Positions 43,838 through 55,849 of a stretch of DNA of 64,000 nt are shown here, piece by piece (the stretch's first letter is position 1; each line of letters begins with the position of its first letter). Origin of the DNA: Gordionus sp. m RMFG-2023 (taxonomy: Eukaryota; Nematomorpha; Gordioida; Chordodea; Parachordodidae); NCBI RefSeq assembly GCF_954871325.1, contig NC_088775.1:43687561-43751560 (forward strand). Reading direction: 5' to 3'. A program made the translations under genes and the position numbers. The notes under the pieces were generated by a model that saw only the letters and a program-made list of their open reading frames with translations, did not search any database and had not been told where the DNA came from.

Positions 43838-45180
43838 AGGCGCATAGCAAGGATATTTTTACAGGGGGGGGGGGGGGTAATTATTTTTATATTAAAATAG
43901 TTTTTTGTAAAATTAAAATTTATTAGAACTTATTATAATGCAAAATTTATTACAACCAATCATATTTTAAAAAATGACCATTTCGAACACAAATTGGAAA
44001 ATAAAAAAATATTTAAGAGCGGATATGTTATTGTTAAGAAATATTATAACTATAAACTGGTAAGTAAATAACAGTAAATTTTGAATTAAACATTATATGG
44101 TGATTTTAAAAGTAAATCAAAATATCATTCATAAATGGAAATATAATCTTCTATGTGCTTGCATCAATTTTTCAATGGATTGTTCTGTTTTGGGGATTAA
44201 ATCTACATTTCTATTAAGCCCAATTAATCGATTTTCTGATGTCATACTTCTGAGATAAGTTTTTATTCTCCGTAATGAAGAAAAGATCGTCTCATTTATA
44301 ATTGGTATTGTTGACAAAATAAACAGTAATCTTAATATATTTGGAAAAAGCACTAAAATGCATTTTAAAATATGCATTGCTTCCTTGGGTTTCTTGGAGG
44401 ATGTTAATAATACCAAGATTTAAGTTCTAAAATTAATTTGCGTTCATATACATTTATATCCTCCGAATAAAATGTGATAGATATATAATTTTTCAACATC
44501 AAGATTTAATCCTCAAACGGATTTCTAAATATAATAGTATTTGTAAATTGGATGAAACCATTTGATGAATCACAAATGTTGATTGATATGGTATTCAAAA
44601 TTGGAATAATAACGGTTATTTTTTAATAATACCCAATTGAGTCCACGTTAATACTGGAACAATTTGTTTGTCTAGGTGCAAGTCGAGGCTTGCGAATCGC
44701 AAGATCTATAATTTCGTTTTCGCCTCAACAATCACACAAATTTCGTGAAATTCTTGGTTGATATGAAATCTTAGTTTTCTAAGTTGTAATATAATTATAA
44801 TAATGTTCGCGATTCTCATAACCTCAAACTCAATCAGATTCTTATCATTTTTTTGAAAATTATTGCATAACATTGTTGTGTAAATAAATAGTTTCTTAAT
44901 ATTCCAATGCAAATAAAATCGCTGTTCGCATTGAATCTAATCATGTATTTGCTTCCAATGATATATCTAGTTCAGGTTATTCTGATATTTCTTAATGGGC
45001 AATCAAAATAGGTTCTTCTAAATCCAAAAATGCTCTAATGCTTGATATATAAGACTCCATCTTGTCGGGCATGTTTTTTACGGTTTCTTTTTTCTTGTAG
45101 CACAAGAAGTCGCAGAAATAATTCTATTCAGCAAATTCGCTCGCTTTGGATATCTGAACATATACACTATAAATTTTTAT
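43838..45180 (-). pseudogene. Decayed ZMYM1-like hAT in the GCLM upstream region
   Basis: The left end AGGCGCATAGCAAGGATATTTT followed by 16 G resembles the hAT termini nearby. Minus-strand frames include LVLFPNILRLLFILSTIPI and TIFSSLRRIKTYLRSMTSEN (44129-44416), NNFQKNDKNLIEFEVMRIAN (44706-44912), and opposite 45042-45160 a FRYPKRANLLNRIISATSC stretch. These are the same blocks as in the 7265-8437 copy. Several stops and frame changes occur. The right end and target duplication were not found. Confidence 0.75.
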
Positions 45181-45414
45181 TAATTTTAAATATTACTTCA
45201 TTTTTAATAACATTGTCCTGTTTTATTTATTTTTTGCTTTTGATACCAGCCCGAAATATGAAATTGTGTTTATTTCTAGGTATTTACTTAAAATTTTTTC
45301 ATAAATTATACATCTCCTTTTGATTGTCAAAAAATAATACCAGAATCAGAGCCAACCAAAACCTTATTAAATATTATTTTACTATAAACATATCTAAATT
45401 ATCATAAATCATAG

Positions 45415-46167
45415 CCTTGAAGGAGTTACATGTGGACAATCTGGATGTGTTGACCATCGCCTTCCCCGAGTACTGCAGGCACAAAACGAAACCTGAGGAT
45501 TTCAAACCTATTTGGTGTGAAGCCGAAAAATTGTGTGACTCCAAAAATCCCAAGGTCATATCGTTAGGTGTCAGCGATTTGAACAAAAGTCAACTGGAAA
45601 CGCTTACTAGCTGGGCCAGAGTTATATTTAACGCCTCCTTATATAAATTTCATATTAATCACTTCTTCTTATTGTTATATTTGGAGGATTTTTAAAAGTT
45701 TTATTACCATCAAGCTACTTTTTGTAAAAAAAATTGAGATTATATTTTGAATTTATTTTAGGTTAAACCTTCTAGCAATCAAATCAACTCTATATTATCC
45801 TGTATTGTACCGGAAGACTTGACAAATTATGCCGACGAAAATGGAGTTGCTTTATTAACCCATAATGATAAATATAGTACATTTTTATATGATATTTTAT
45901 TCAAAAGAAAATACATAAAATTATATTAAATAATATATTTTCATATGTTATTTATAATTTTAATATTTAATGAAAATATCTATCAAATAAATCTGTATTA
46001 TGAAAACAGAAATTCTTTCGGACACAGATTTCCAAGACTGCATCAAACCATTAATTAAAGATTGTAGCAAATGGAAACCCAATTTTGTTTTGAGGTACGT
46101 TGTTTCGATTAAATGCAGAGAAGTTTTAAAAGAAAAGGGCTATATGATTAAAGCTATTAGACATTAA
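45415..46167 (+). CDS. Gclm: Glutamate-cysteine ligase regulatory (modifier) subunit, C-terminal exons
   Basis: GCLM binds the catalytic subunit GCLC in the cytosol and makes it more efficient in the first, rate-limiting step of glutathione synthesis. It has an aldo-keto-reductase fold without catalysis of its own. Three exons are supported: 45415-45620 (LKELHVDNLDVLTIAFPEYC, then KVISLGVSDLNKSQLETLTS and WAR), 45762-45876 (VKPSSNQINSILSCIVPEDL, then ADENGVALLTHND) and 46010-46167 (ILSDTDFQDCIKPLIKD, then KWKPNFVLRYVVSIKCREVL, KEKGYMIKAIRH, stop). Junctions are GT-AG and keep the frame; both introns are under 150 bp. The VSDL, VKP..NQ.N, LLTHND and C-terminal RY.V.VKCR..L..KGY blocks match animal GCLM. 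The N-terminal exons are not visible. A decayed hAT occupies the DNA just upstream, presumably within an intron. Confidence 0.93.
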
Positions 46168-46169
46168 TT

Positions 46170-48470
46170 TTTTAAACACAAACCAAAAAATTTAATTTAA
46201 TTAAATATATCCCAAATCCATCCAAAATATTTTTCCCAATTTTAACAATTTATACTACATTGGACACTGTTCATCAGAATAAATTTTTTATATATACTAT
46301 ATGAATGAATATGAATACTCTATTTTTTTATATTGAATTTTTTTAATTGTATAGAGTTGTTACTTTATACAGTGTTATCTCATTGCTCCTGAATTATACT
46401 TTTACTTATCAAATTTTGAATTGTATGTTATCGCAATTTAAAATATAGTCACAATATAACTAAAATACCATTTTTAGGTCATTTTTTAGCCAAATTATTT
46501 TATAGCCATGATCACATCACGACCTTAAAGTTTAGATAACTTAAAATATTTATTGTTATATTGTTCCTTGAAACGAGATTAAAAATGTTTCAAATTGAGG
46601 TAATAAAATTTAGATATACTTTTTTTTGTTAGTATATCAGAATGTTATATTTTTTTAAATTTTCAATGCAATAGTTATCAACTTAATTGCATTGCATGTT
46701 ATAATTGTATCATTTTAAATTATTATGACTTTGTTGTTATAATCGAAAAAAGTATTTATTAACAATAATAAAAAATTTAATTTTTTAAAATCATTTATAA
46801 ATTGAAAGATAAGAAATGCACAAATTTTTGCAAAACAATATTTAAGCTCAATTCAAGCAGTAATGTAACAATGGGTTGCCCCTCCCTTATAAGAAAATGT
46901 TATTTTAAAAATTGACTTCTCTAAATTTTCATTGCACGATTATTTAATTTGAGTTCGAGCCCTTAAATTCTATTTTTTGGCTCAAGACCATCCCAATCAA
47001 ATAATTCATAGTAAAATATGTTAAAACTTTTTTTATTGCATATATATTTTTAAAAAGAATATTTTTATATAATATAAAAACTTGTGACATTTTGTCACAT
47101 TTTTTTGTCATATTTTGTGACAAAGTTTATATCCGTATTTGGAATCGAACTCACGACTTAATACGATAATTGAACATTTGTCGCAGCAGCTTAGCGTTAT
47201 GTTCTCACTGCAGCAGCATAGCGTTATACCTTCACGGATTCTTATATTATTTATTTATTTTAAAGTTGTCTTTTTAATACAAAATATATATTGGTATCAA
47301 ATAAAATCCAATTTAAATATCTTTTGACTGAAGGTATTCATTCTTGGTCTTAATGGTTGAACTTGATCTGGGGGGGAGGGGGGATATAAAGTAAAACTTT
47401 ATAGGGTATCAAATAAAGTAATTAAAATGTCTTTTGATTGTAATGATAATTAGTGATCTGCATCGGGCCTAATTTTTCAAGCCTGGCCCTGCCCAAAATT
47501 TTTTTAAAAAAAGTTTTGCCGGCCTGAACCCGAAATTTTTTTTAAAAAAACTTCTGAACCTTAACTTTTACGAATAAAAACTAAAATTAATGAATGAAAT
47601 TGGTACATTTAAATTTATAAATCAAACAATAAAAGAATACTTAGTAACAGGAAAATATCCTTTACTGCTTAAAATTTTAATTATTTAATATAGACATTTT
47701 CAGATCATTGTAATTGTATTATAATATAATATATACTCAATTTTTTGTGATAATTATGTTTTTTTTGTGATATATTTTCTTTTTATAAAATTTTTCTTGT
47801 TTTTTTGAAATAAAATTGTGTCTATCCTTTTTATTTATATAGTATTAGGAAATCAGCCAGTTTTAATATTATTGCAATAAAATAAAGTTTCAGTTTAAAA
47901 GAATAATTTAAGACAATAAGATTTGATTTTAAATTTTATTTTATAAATTTCTATATAAAAAATATAAATTGTATATGCATCTAAAATAAAAAATGACGAT
48001 TTTATGAAGCCAACAGAAAATGATTAAAACATAATCAGATGATAGATATTGATTGAGATTCTTTGATATAATAGAAACCATCATTTGTCTATGATTAGTT
48101 TAAGCTTTTGTTTATTAAAATTTTAAGGCTAGAGACCCCAATAATATGATGATAAATGAAGAAAACTTGTATACATTGTATTTAATTAAAATTTTCTGCA
48201 GGATGGAGTTGAATAAACATAATTTTAACCATAAGAAGAAAATTATTACAAGTAATGGGTTAACAAATAAAAATTATATAGGATATCAAGAATTGTAAAA
48301 TAAATAAATTCCTTGAAATAATTATATAAAAGGATAGAAAATCCTTTTTTTAAACATTAAAATATATTTAAAACTTTTAAATCTATTTTAAATAAATTTT
48401 TTACAAATCAAAAATGGCCGCCAATATTTTTGAAGCGATGAAAAAATATCTTAAATTATTTTTCTATCTC
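46170..48470. other. AT-rich intergenic stretch downstream of GCLM
   Basis: No gene is supported. A tRNA-like B box in reverse (GGAATCGAACTCACGACTT) near 47141 may be a SINE remnant, followed by a doubled GCAGCAGC(T/A)TAGCGTTAT at about 47183-47235. A G run lies at 47370. Confidence 0.5.
47455..47575. mobile_element. One-ended fragment of the CCCGG-rich hAT family
   Basis: TGATCTGCATCGGGCC then AAGCCTGGCCCTGCCC and GCCGGCCTGAACCCG spaced by A/T runs closely resembles the GC-rich subterminal arrays at 55264-55585 and 501-2189. No opposite end was seen, so it is a fragment. Confidence 0.5.
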
Positions 48471-48474
48471 TAAA

Positions 48475-49520
48475 TTGTAAATGGGTTGTTAATTGTCAGA
48501 TATCACCATGCCACTGTTGCTATTTATCTAATAGATTGTTATACAGACATACTTTCATTGCATTCCATAACTGCTTAATATAATTATGCCTATAGATTAT
48601 GCGCCGTCATTCTCATTTGTCTCCTAAGCTTTTATAAAGATTTACCCTGCCTACATCAGACTCTTTTATATTCGTCAACCTTAGACACATCTTCAATATA
48701 TATTCCGCATAAATTATCATTCTAAATTTTAAATATATGACAAATCTTATCTCTTATTTTCTCCTATCTATTGATAAGAGGGTTGACAAATAAAAATTTA
48801 AATGCATAATATGTGTCCCTCCCTTATGCAATAAATCTTCATACATAACCAGAGCTAGGATGTTTCTAATCTATGGTCCTCCATCAATTGTAAATGGGTA
48901 GTTAATTATTTTTACACAGAGATATACTATCAACTGCAATTTAATAGATTTCAATCACAGACATATGCATTCAACTGGATTTCATAACAGGTCAACATAA
49001 TTATGCTTACAGATCATGCATAGGGTCGGGAGAAATATGAAAATTGCTGTAGAAATATAAAAATTGCTAAAAAAAACAATTTTGCGAGCCTTCAATCGGA
49101 TTTTGAATTGACTTATTTATCCGCCTATTATTTTTGATAATTACTTTATCTATTGATAAGAGGGTTGACAAATAAAAATTTAAATGCATGATATGTGTCC
49201 CTCTCTTATGCAATAAATCTTCATACATAACCAGAGCTAGGATGTTTCTAATCTATGGTCCTCCATCAATTGTAAATGGGTAGTTAATTATTTTTACAGA
49301 TATACTATCAACTGCAATTTAATAGATTTCAATCACAGACATATACATTCAACTGTATTTCATAACAGGTCAACATAATTATGCCTACAGATCATGCATA
49401 GGGTCGGGAGAAATAGGAAAATTGCTGTAGAAATATAAAAATTGCTAAAAAAAAAATTTTGCGAGCCTTCAATCGGATTTTGAATTGACTTATTTATCCG
49501 CCTATTATTTTTGTTAATTA
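48475..49520. repeat. 382-bp tandem duplication plus an older third copy
   Basis: 48766-49147 and 49148-49520 are near-identical (ATCTATTGATAAGAGGGTTG through AGGGTCGGGAGAAATA and on to CGCCTATTATTTTTG). 48475-48620 is a diverged version of the middle of the unit (TAAATGGGTTGTTAATT ... AATTATGCCTATAGAT). No coding frame was found. The duplication looks recent because the two main copies differ by only a few percent. Confidence 0.88.
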
Positions 49521-49524
49521 CTTT

Positions 49525-49795
49525 ATGTAAATACAAAATCGGTAACTATTTTTTCAAAATAATAGGTAACTATAGTATGAGACAAATTTTTTTTACTATC
49601 TTTATATTAAAATATATTGATAACTTATTTTATTTTTATTAAAATTTTTTAAATTCCAAAATACATTGACCATTTCTTAATTACTATGATAATCACCTTT
49701 ATATCTTAAATTAATCAATTTGTTTTTTATTTAAATTTATTACCTAGTCACTTATTTATCTAAACCTTATACGAAATCTTTTAATTTTTTCACCC
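49525..49795. other. AT-rich spacer before the LINE
   Basis: Nothing recognised. Confidence 0.5.
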
Positions 49796-50240
49796 CTATC
49801 CAATCAAATGCAAAACTCTTCTCCCTTTTCAGGAAACTTAAAAATATTTTCCTTAAATACCAGATCATTAATAATAATTAACTGGCACAATTAAGGATTC
49901 TTCTAGACATCCTAGAAATCGAAATAGCTTCTATGTAAGAAACCCACTGGACACACTCATGTAAAATCCAATGTAATGAATACAAACTACTATCAACAGG
50001 AGAAACTAATATTAATTGGTCTGGTGTTTGTATAATTATAAAAGATAACTTAAGAAGCTTTAAACAGTAGAATATGTAGTATTAGATTTACAATATGTAA
50101 AGCTCTAAATATCATAAATGTATACACCCCTGCAAATTATCTTGAAATAAAAAACTTTCTTCCTACCCTCTTAGAATACCTAATTAAATTTCCTAAACGA
50201 GATGATTTATTAATCGCAGGTAACTTTAATGTCAAAATTC

Positions 50241-53200
50241 TAGTGATGTTAAAAGTTACTTTTGAAACTTAACTAGTTACAGTTACTAGTTACATTGGCA
50301 AAAACATAACTAGTTACAGTTACTAGTTACAAAAGTAATTAGTTATTAGTTACAGTTATTTTCAAAAGTAACTAGTTACTTACTTTATACATCATTCATA
50401 TGCGCATTATTTATTTATTGAATGCATTTATTTAATATAAAAAAAATTAGGATAAACAAAGTATAATCAGTTATTTAAAATAATATACAATTTATTTATA
50501 TAAAAAAATATCGCAAAATTGAATATTTACAACGAATATAAAAATATATATTTGCATTGAAAAAAAAACATTTATTTTTCATAAAAATTAGAATCTAATA
50601 AATGTTTATTTGCTTTTAACAACAAATTAATTTCAAAGTTATTATCTAGGTGACGTGCTCGTTTATCTCCAAAAATAGCTTATCTAGACTGAACAAGCGC
50701 TCTACGGGAGCACTTGATGTTAGAACAACATTTTATTTAATAAAGAGTAATTTTAACTTTGGAAAATCGTTATATAAAGAAAAAGTGTTGTTATTAGATT
50801 TGATAAAGTTTTCTATAAGTTCATCATCCAGATTATTTTGGCGCTTTAGGTCAAAAAATTTAACTATATCAAGTGATGTTGTTTTTGAGCATGATTCATT
50901 CGTCTGGGATTCACTTTGAGGTATTAAGGTATTTATTAAATTTAAAATTTCCTCCTTTTTTGCTTTATTCCTTTCTTGCCTAATCCAAGGCCAGTCAGTT
51001 TTAAATAAAGGGTGAAGAATTGCAGCAATGATGTTGTCATTATCATAAAGATTATTAAACCTATAACATGATATTATTAATTTATAAATAATTATTTGAT
51101 TTAAGTTACCTTTTTTCAATACTAGCTAATATAGTGTCCTTTAGAGGTTGACAATATTTTAATCCCTGCACATCTGCCATACATATAAGTATTTGTGTTA
51201 TTGTTGGGGTATAATAACCCAGATACATGTATTTTTCCCCTTCAAGAATATCAATAGCTTTGGACACTGGTGGCATAATCTAATTTTTAAATTGTAAATT
51301 TTTATAAGACATTAATTTAAATTTACACTACAATATTCTTTTATAAAATCACGATCATCTGATGTAAATCTACACAATTTTAATTCATCACATAATGAAT
51401 CAAATTCCACAGGCACTTGATTTAAAAACGATAATATTTTGGCCAGGGATTTATAACAGGAACCCCATTTTGTTATAACGGGATATGGGAGTTGAGAATG
51501 TAATTTTTTTTTAATAAGTTCGGCGGATGGCCCAGATTTATTTTGGAGGTTCCACAAACGTTGGCATTTAGATATAGCTAAGTTATAAACTTTCCTATAC
51601 CCCTCATTGTTTAAAAGTAACTTGTTGGCATCTTGTGTTGCCACTAAGTTTAATGTATGGAAAGAACAACTTCGATGCCTGGGAAGGTAGTCGAAGTCAT
51701 TAATATCATAACTGGAGAACCCAGAAGAAGACATTATATCTTCTATTGAGATATATTCAATATCAAAAACAGAATCTTCCTCTATAATAATAGATGGGCA
51801 GCTAAATACTCTAAGAGAAATAATTTATAAAGTAAATTAGTTAGGCATACCTAAACGCCTTTGAAAAGTTGCTTGCATTATCCGTTATTGTGCAGATATT
51901 TTTATTTTGCATATGGAACTCCTTAAAAACAGCAGTTAAGGCTTTGCTGATCACATCATATGTATGCCTACCTTGTAGTCTTTGGCAGGCTAGAATAGCT
52001 GAACGCCTTTCCAATTTCTCCACATCAATCCAATGTACTGTTATACCAATATAGGAGCTATAATTAATATAACAAAAGATAACCAAATGTATTGTGCACT
52101 TTAGTAAAAAATAATATTTACCGATTAAATGCTGTCCAGCAGTCAGCTGTTGTACAAACATAATTAGGCTCTAACAATTTTTCTATTAGAATATCCTTCA
52201 TTTGAATAAAATATTTTGATATTCTTAAGGTTAAGGTTTGTCTGCATATAATCTTCATATTAGGTTGCAGGGTGTTTATCAGCTCAACAAAATCTTCATC
52301 ATCACAGGTTGTATATGGGTGATTTCCATTTATTATATATTTAATAATTTGTGAATCAAATTTATCTTTGCTGATACCTTTAAAATTTGATTTTCCACCA
52401 AAGTCAAGTTTAGTTTGTTTTAACTTACTTGATGTGGCTGAATTAATTTTCTTATTATCTATGGTTTGTTTTATATTTACGGGTTGGTTAGGATGATTTC
52501 TCTATAGAGATATGTTTTATATATATAAATATTTAATTAATATTAATTATTCTTATAAAGTTAATTCATTTAATTATTTTATATAATATTAATACAATTT
52601 ATGTAAACTTATGGAGATATGTTTCCATAAATTAGCTGTGGATGACTTAGATGCAGCAATATACTTTTTATATGGTAGGCATAAGAGACATTTTACAATA
52701 ATATTAGTATTACTACCAGCCTTCTCTTTGTGGAATTCAAAATATTTTTCAAAACTTGGCCAAGGAAGGTCCTTTTTTTTTTTGCAATTATTGTAGAAGG
52801 AGAAGGTATAATTTCTTCATTGAAACATACAGTTCTAAAATGTGTCTAATTTATATATAATTTGATTATAAATAAAAATTCAGGCTAGACCAAAAAATAA
52901 ATTTCAGAGAGCAATCATTTTTTAAAATTTGAGTAATGTGCTTATGCTTTTGTTAGACTTGGTTCTTGTAAGTAATGATTAATAATTTAATATTAAATTC
53001 TAAAATAATCTGTCTTTGTTTTTCCTTATACTAAATTTAATTTTTTTTTTTTACGTATGATATGAAGTTCCAATGCTTGTTACTTGACGGAAAAAAATAT
53101 ATTGTGCTACATTTGTAAATAAATATAATATTAAAATTTATTAAATTAATTGAATTTGCTTACAAAATTATGAAGCCCAGCAGCAATGTAACAATTTAAG

Positions 53201-53467
53201 AAAAGAAAATCAATTTGAACGGGAAATTATAACAATCAGACATTTTCACAAAATTTTAAATTAATAAATTAAATTTAAAATTAATTTATCACAACATATT
53301 AAAAATAAAATTAATTATTTGAATATATTTTTAAAAGTAACTAGTTACTTTTGGCAGTTACATTTCAAAAATTATAACTAGTTACAGTTACTAGTTACAA
53401 TTTTAAAAATATAACTAGTTACAGTTATTTTTTAGCCAAAATGTAACTAGTTACCTTAACATCACTA
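50241..53467. mobile_element. Near full-length hAT element inserted in the LINE endonuclease
   Basis: The ends TAGTGATGTTAAAA and inverse TTAACATCACTA are flanked by CAAAATTC (50233-50240) and CAAAATTG (53468-53475), a 7-of-8 duplication. AACTAGTTAC palindromes cluster at both ends. At 3227 bp it contains all exons of a BED-finger transposase on the minus strand and is the parent form of the deletion derivative at 5059-6229. Confidence 0.93.
50600..52850 (-). pseudogene. hAT transposase with introns, nearly complete
   Basis: Minus-strand exons with GT-AG introns of about 45-60 bp are visible. The BED finger (about 52840-52610) reads DLPWPSFEKYFEFHKEKAGS, VKCLLCLPYKKY and STANLWKH. 52501-52121 encodes YIINGNHPYTTCDD and NYVCTTADCWTAFNR. 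52057-51851 encodes SYIGITVHWIDVEKLERRSA and TDNASNFSKAF. 51810-51327 encodes HRSCSFHTLNLVATQDANKL and PYPVITKWGSCYKS. 51279-51110 and 51060 downward end in the dimerisation box [12 protein letters not shown]. Phases agree at the junctions checked. Lesions: a shift in the A-run before the BED finger, a stop before NVVLTSSAP, and a shift after it. It is therefore probably inactive, though recently so. Confidence 0.88.
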
Positions 53468-54779
53468 CAAAATTGGACGTTTAGTAATTAAAAATCATAA
53501 TTCCTTGGGCTCTGTCGCTCTTAATATAAAATCTGACACTGGCGGCAAAAAATTACTTGAAATTTGCCATAATCTTAACCTTCGAATTGCAAATTCCTTT
53601 TTTGAATATTCAAACCCTAAAGAAATTTACACGTGTTTTAATTCTTCTCATAATTCTCGGTCTCAAATTGATTACTTTATTTGTTCTAAATCTACAATTA
53701 GTTGGATAACTAATATCAAGGTTCTTCACCAAGTGAATTTTTATTCAGATCATAAAATGATAATATTTTATCTCAAAATAGACCCAAAAATCTCTTTTAC
53801 ATCATTTAAGATGTCACTCATTCATCCCAAAAATTATATACAATGATCAAATTATTAAAAACACACATGAACAAATGAACTTATGGACATCCTACTATAC
53901 GAACATGTTTAACCCAAACGAACCTCCTCTTTTACTAAATGATACTACAAATGTTCAATCAATACCCTCTACTTCAAATCATCTCTCTTTATACAACCTA
54001 TTACCTTTAACCCCTCAACCTATATCATCAAATACCATTACCTTAAATACATTACTTTCCACCTCATATCTCCCTTATCATCCTCCTCCAAACCTTCAAC
54101 TTATACATTCACCTAACTTAGAAACAAATAGATTGCTACCTCCAACTAAAAGAGAAATAACAAATATTATAAATAAACTTAATAATCATAAAGCATGTGG
54201 AAATGATGGTATTTATAGTGAATTTCTAAAAATAGATGCTCCACTTTCTCCTGAAATTCTTCTCCCAATTATGACGAAAGTTTGGTATGAAGGTACTTTT
54301 CCATCAGATTGACTCTCATATTTTATTCAATTTACCAAAAATAAAAAACCCAAAATTCTTAAAGACTGGAGCGGTATATCACTAAACTCTGTGATATGCA
54401 AAGCTTTTATCCATATCATTTTAAATAGATTAAAACCTATTATCGAACCATATTACCTAGACTCAATAGTTTCTTTTAGAAAAGGTCATAATGCCCTTGA
54501 AGCCATTATAGCCCTAAAAATTCAAATCGAAAGAGCCAAAATTAGGAAAAATCAATTTTTTATTGCTGCCTTAGACTTTAAGAGAGCATTCGACTATATA
54601 ATTCATTCGAAATTATGGACTTCTTTAGTGATAATAGAAATTCCTTCTCATTTATTAAAACTTTTAAAAAGTTCATACCAAAATTATTTTATTCAAATTA
54701 TTCGCACCAATCTCAACTCTCAAAAAATACCAGTCAAATAGGACTAAAACAAGGTTGTGTTTTTGAGTGATTTCATCCT

Positions 54780-55080
54780 CCAGAAATTTATCTGATTCTT
54801 TGTAAAAAGACGATATTAATTATATTTACAATTATTAAATAAAATGTTTAATGATAAAATTATTTTTTAAGTAAAACAAAATTGATAGTGGTACTAAAAA
54901 AATGAACTTGCATAAAGTATTCGTCTATCTGTATTTAAATACTTTTTTAAAATTTTTTATAGGTATTTATATTAAATATATTTTTTTTAAATGTATTTGT
55001 TATATTAATATTTAAATACTTTTCTTGAAGTGTTTGTATTTATATTCGAATATATTTTTTCGAAAATTTGCACAACCCTG
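54780..55080. other. AT-rich stretch after the LINE
   Basis: No feature was recognised. Confidence 0.5.
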
Positions 55081-55084
55081 CCTG

Positions 55085-55750
55085 TAATACCTTGAATATT
55101 GAGCTAAAAGAAGATTATTTTATTAAATATATGAAAAAATTTGCCTCTTTTTGAGCATGAATGGGTGGACGGGACCCCTAAAAATAATAAATATTTCGGC
55201 TTTTTTAACTTTGCTATAAATTTATTAGACTGGGATAGAAATGATTTATTATTAAGTATAAATCAGACCAGCAGAGGTACCATTTGCATGGCCCGGTCCG
55301 GATTTTTTTTTCAAAAATATTTTTCGGCCATGCCTTGGTAAGGTTTTATATTTTCAGGCCCGACTTGGATTTATTTAAAATATATTATATTTATTTTTGA
55401 TTTTTATAGTTAATAATGAATTTCAAATATTTGGTTTTAAAATAAACGGCCCGGATATTTTTCTAAAAAAAATTTCTGGTTCGAGTATTTTTTAAAAAAA
55501 TTTCAGGCCCGGCCTGGGTATAAAAAAATTAAAGTACGCCGGTCCGTTACCCGGGCCAGGCTTAGGGCTGGCCTGTAGGTCTCTGATATAAATATATTAA
55601 GTATAATTGTTAAGAGATTCAAATTTATAACTTTTTTATTTTGTATTTTCTTATTCTTATTTTGGTTTAACTTATTTTCGTATTTTTATTTTGATATAAC
55701 TTTCGTGTTATTTTATATTTTACTTAGTCATTCAAATTTTATAACATATA
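55085..55750 (+). CDS. Unidentified open reading split by a MITE
   Basis: About 55141-55263 reads LPLFEHEWVDGTPKNNKYFG, then FFNFAINLLDWDRNDLLLSI. On the far side of the MITE at 55264-55585 the same phase continues as LSIIVKRFKFITFLFC and a strongly hydrophobic, membrane-like segment (LFLFWFNLFSYFYF) to a stop near 55758. The hydrophobic part could simply be T-rich DNA. Upstream, IELKEDYFIKYMKK precedes with a one-base shift. No family was recognised and this may be an old element. Confidence 0.3.
55264..55585. mobile_element. hAT MITE with CCCGG-rich ends
   Basis: CAGACC...CATGGCCCGGTCCGG on the left and, inverted, CAGAGACCTACAGG...CTGGCCCGGG on the right are flanked by GTATAAAT (55256-55263) and ATATAAAT (55586-55593), a 7-of-8 duplication. 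GGCCCGG/GGCCCGGCCTGGG arrays are spaced by A/T runs. At 322 bp it has no coding. Its architecture parallels the 501-2189 element. Confidence 0.75.
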
Positions 55751-55849
55751 TATAGATCGAAAGAAGATTATAATTTAACTTTTTTTAGATATATCTTTTA
55801 ATTGTTCTTATTTTGTAAATAAATTTGTCTTATGAAATGAATAAAGTTT

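Larger units (their letters stand above)
49800..54775 (+). mobile_element. LINE (non-LTR retrotransposon), endonuclease plus partial RT, split by a hAT
   Basis: Plus-strand pieces in order: an endonuclease start (SLNTRSL near 49850), FPKRDDLLIAGNFNVKI just before the hAT at 50241, LLEICHNLNLRIANSFFEYS, SQIDYFICSK and FYSDHKMIIFY (53505-53846, the conserved S-D-H of APE endonucleases), then reverse transcriptase KLNNHKACGNDGIYSEFLK (about 54180), KDWSGISLNSVICKAFIHII, LDFKRAFDYIIHSKLW (about 54570) and GLKQGCVF (about 54745). It stops before the YADD block, so it is truncated, and internal stops are present (for example after FPSD near 54310). The clade is not resolved. Confidence 0.87.

Noticed and set aside
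52611-52796. Plus-strand ORF over the BED-finger exon
   Set aside because: It is antisense to the hAT transposase exon, which has the clear motif content.
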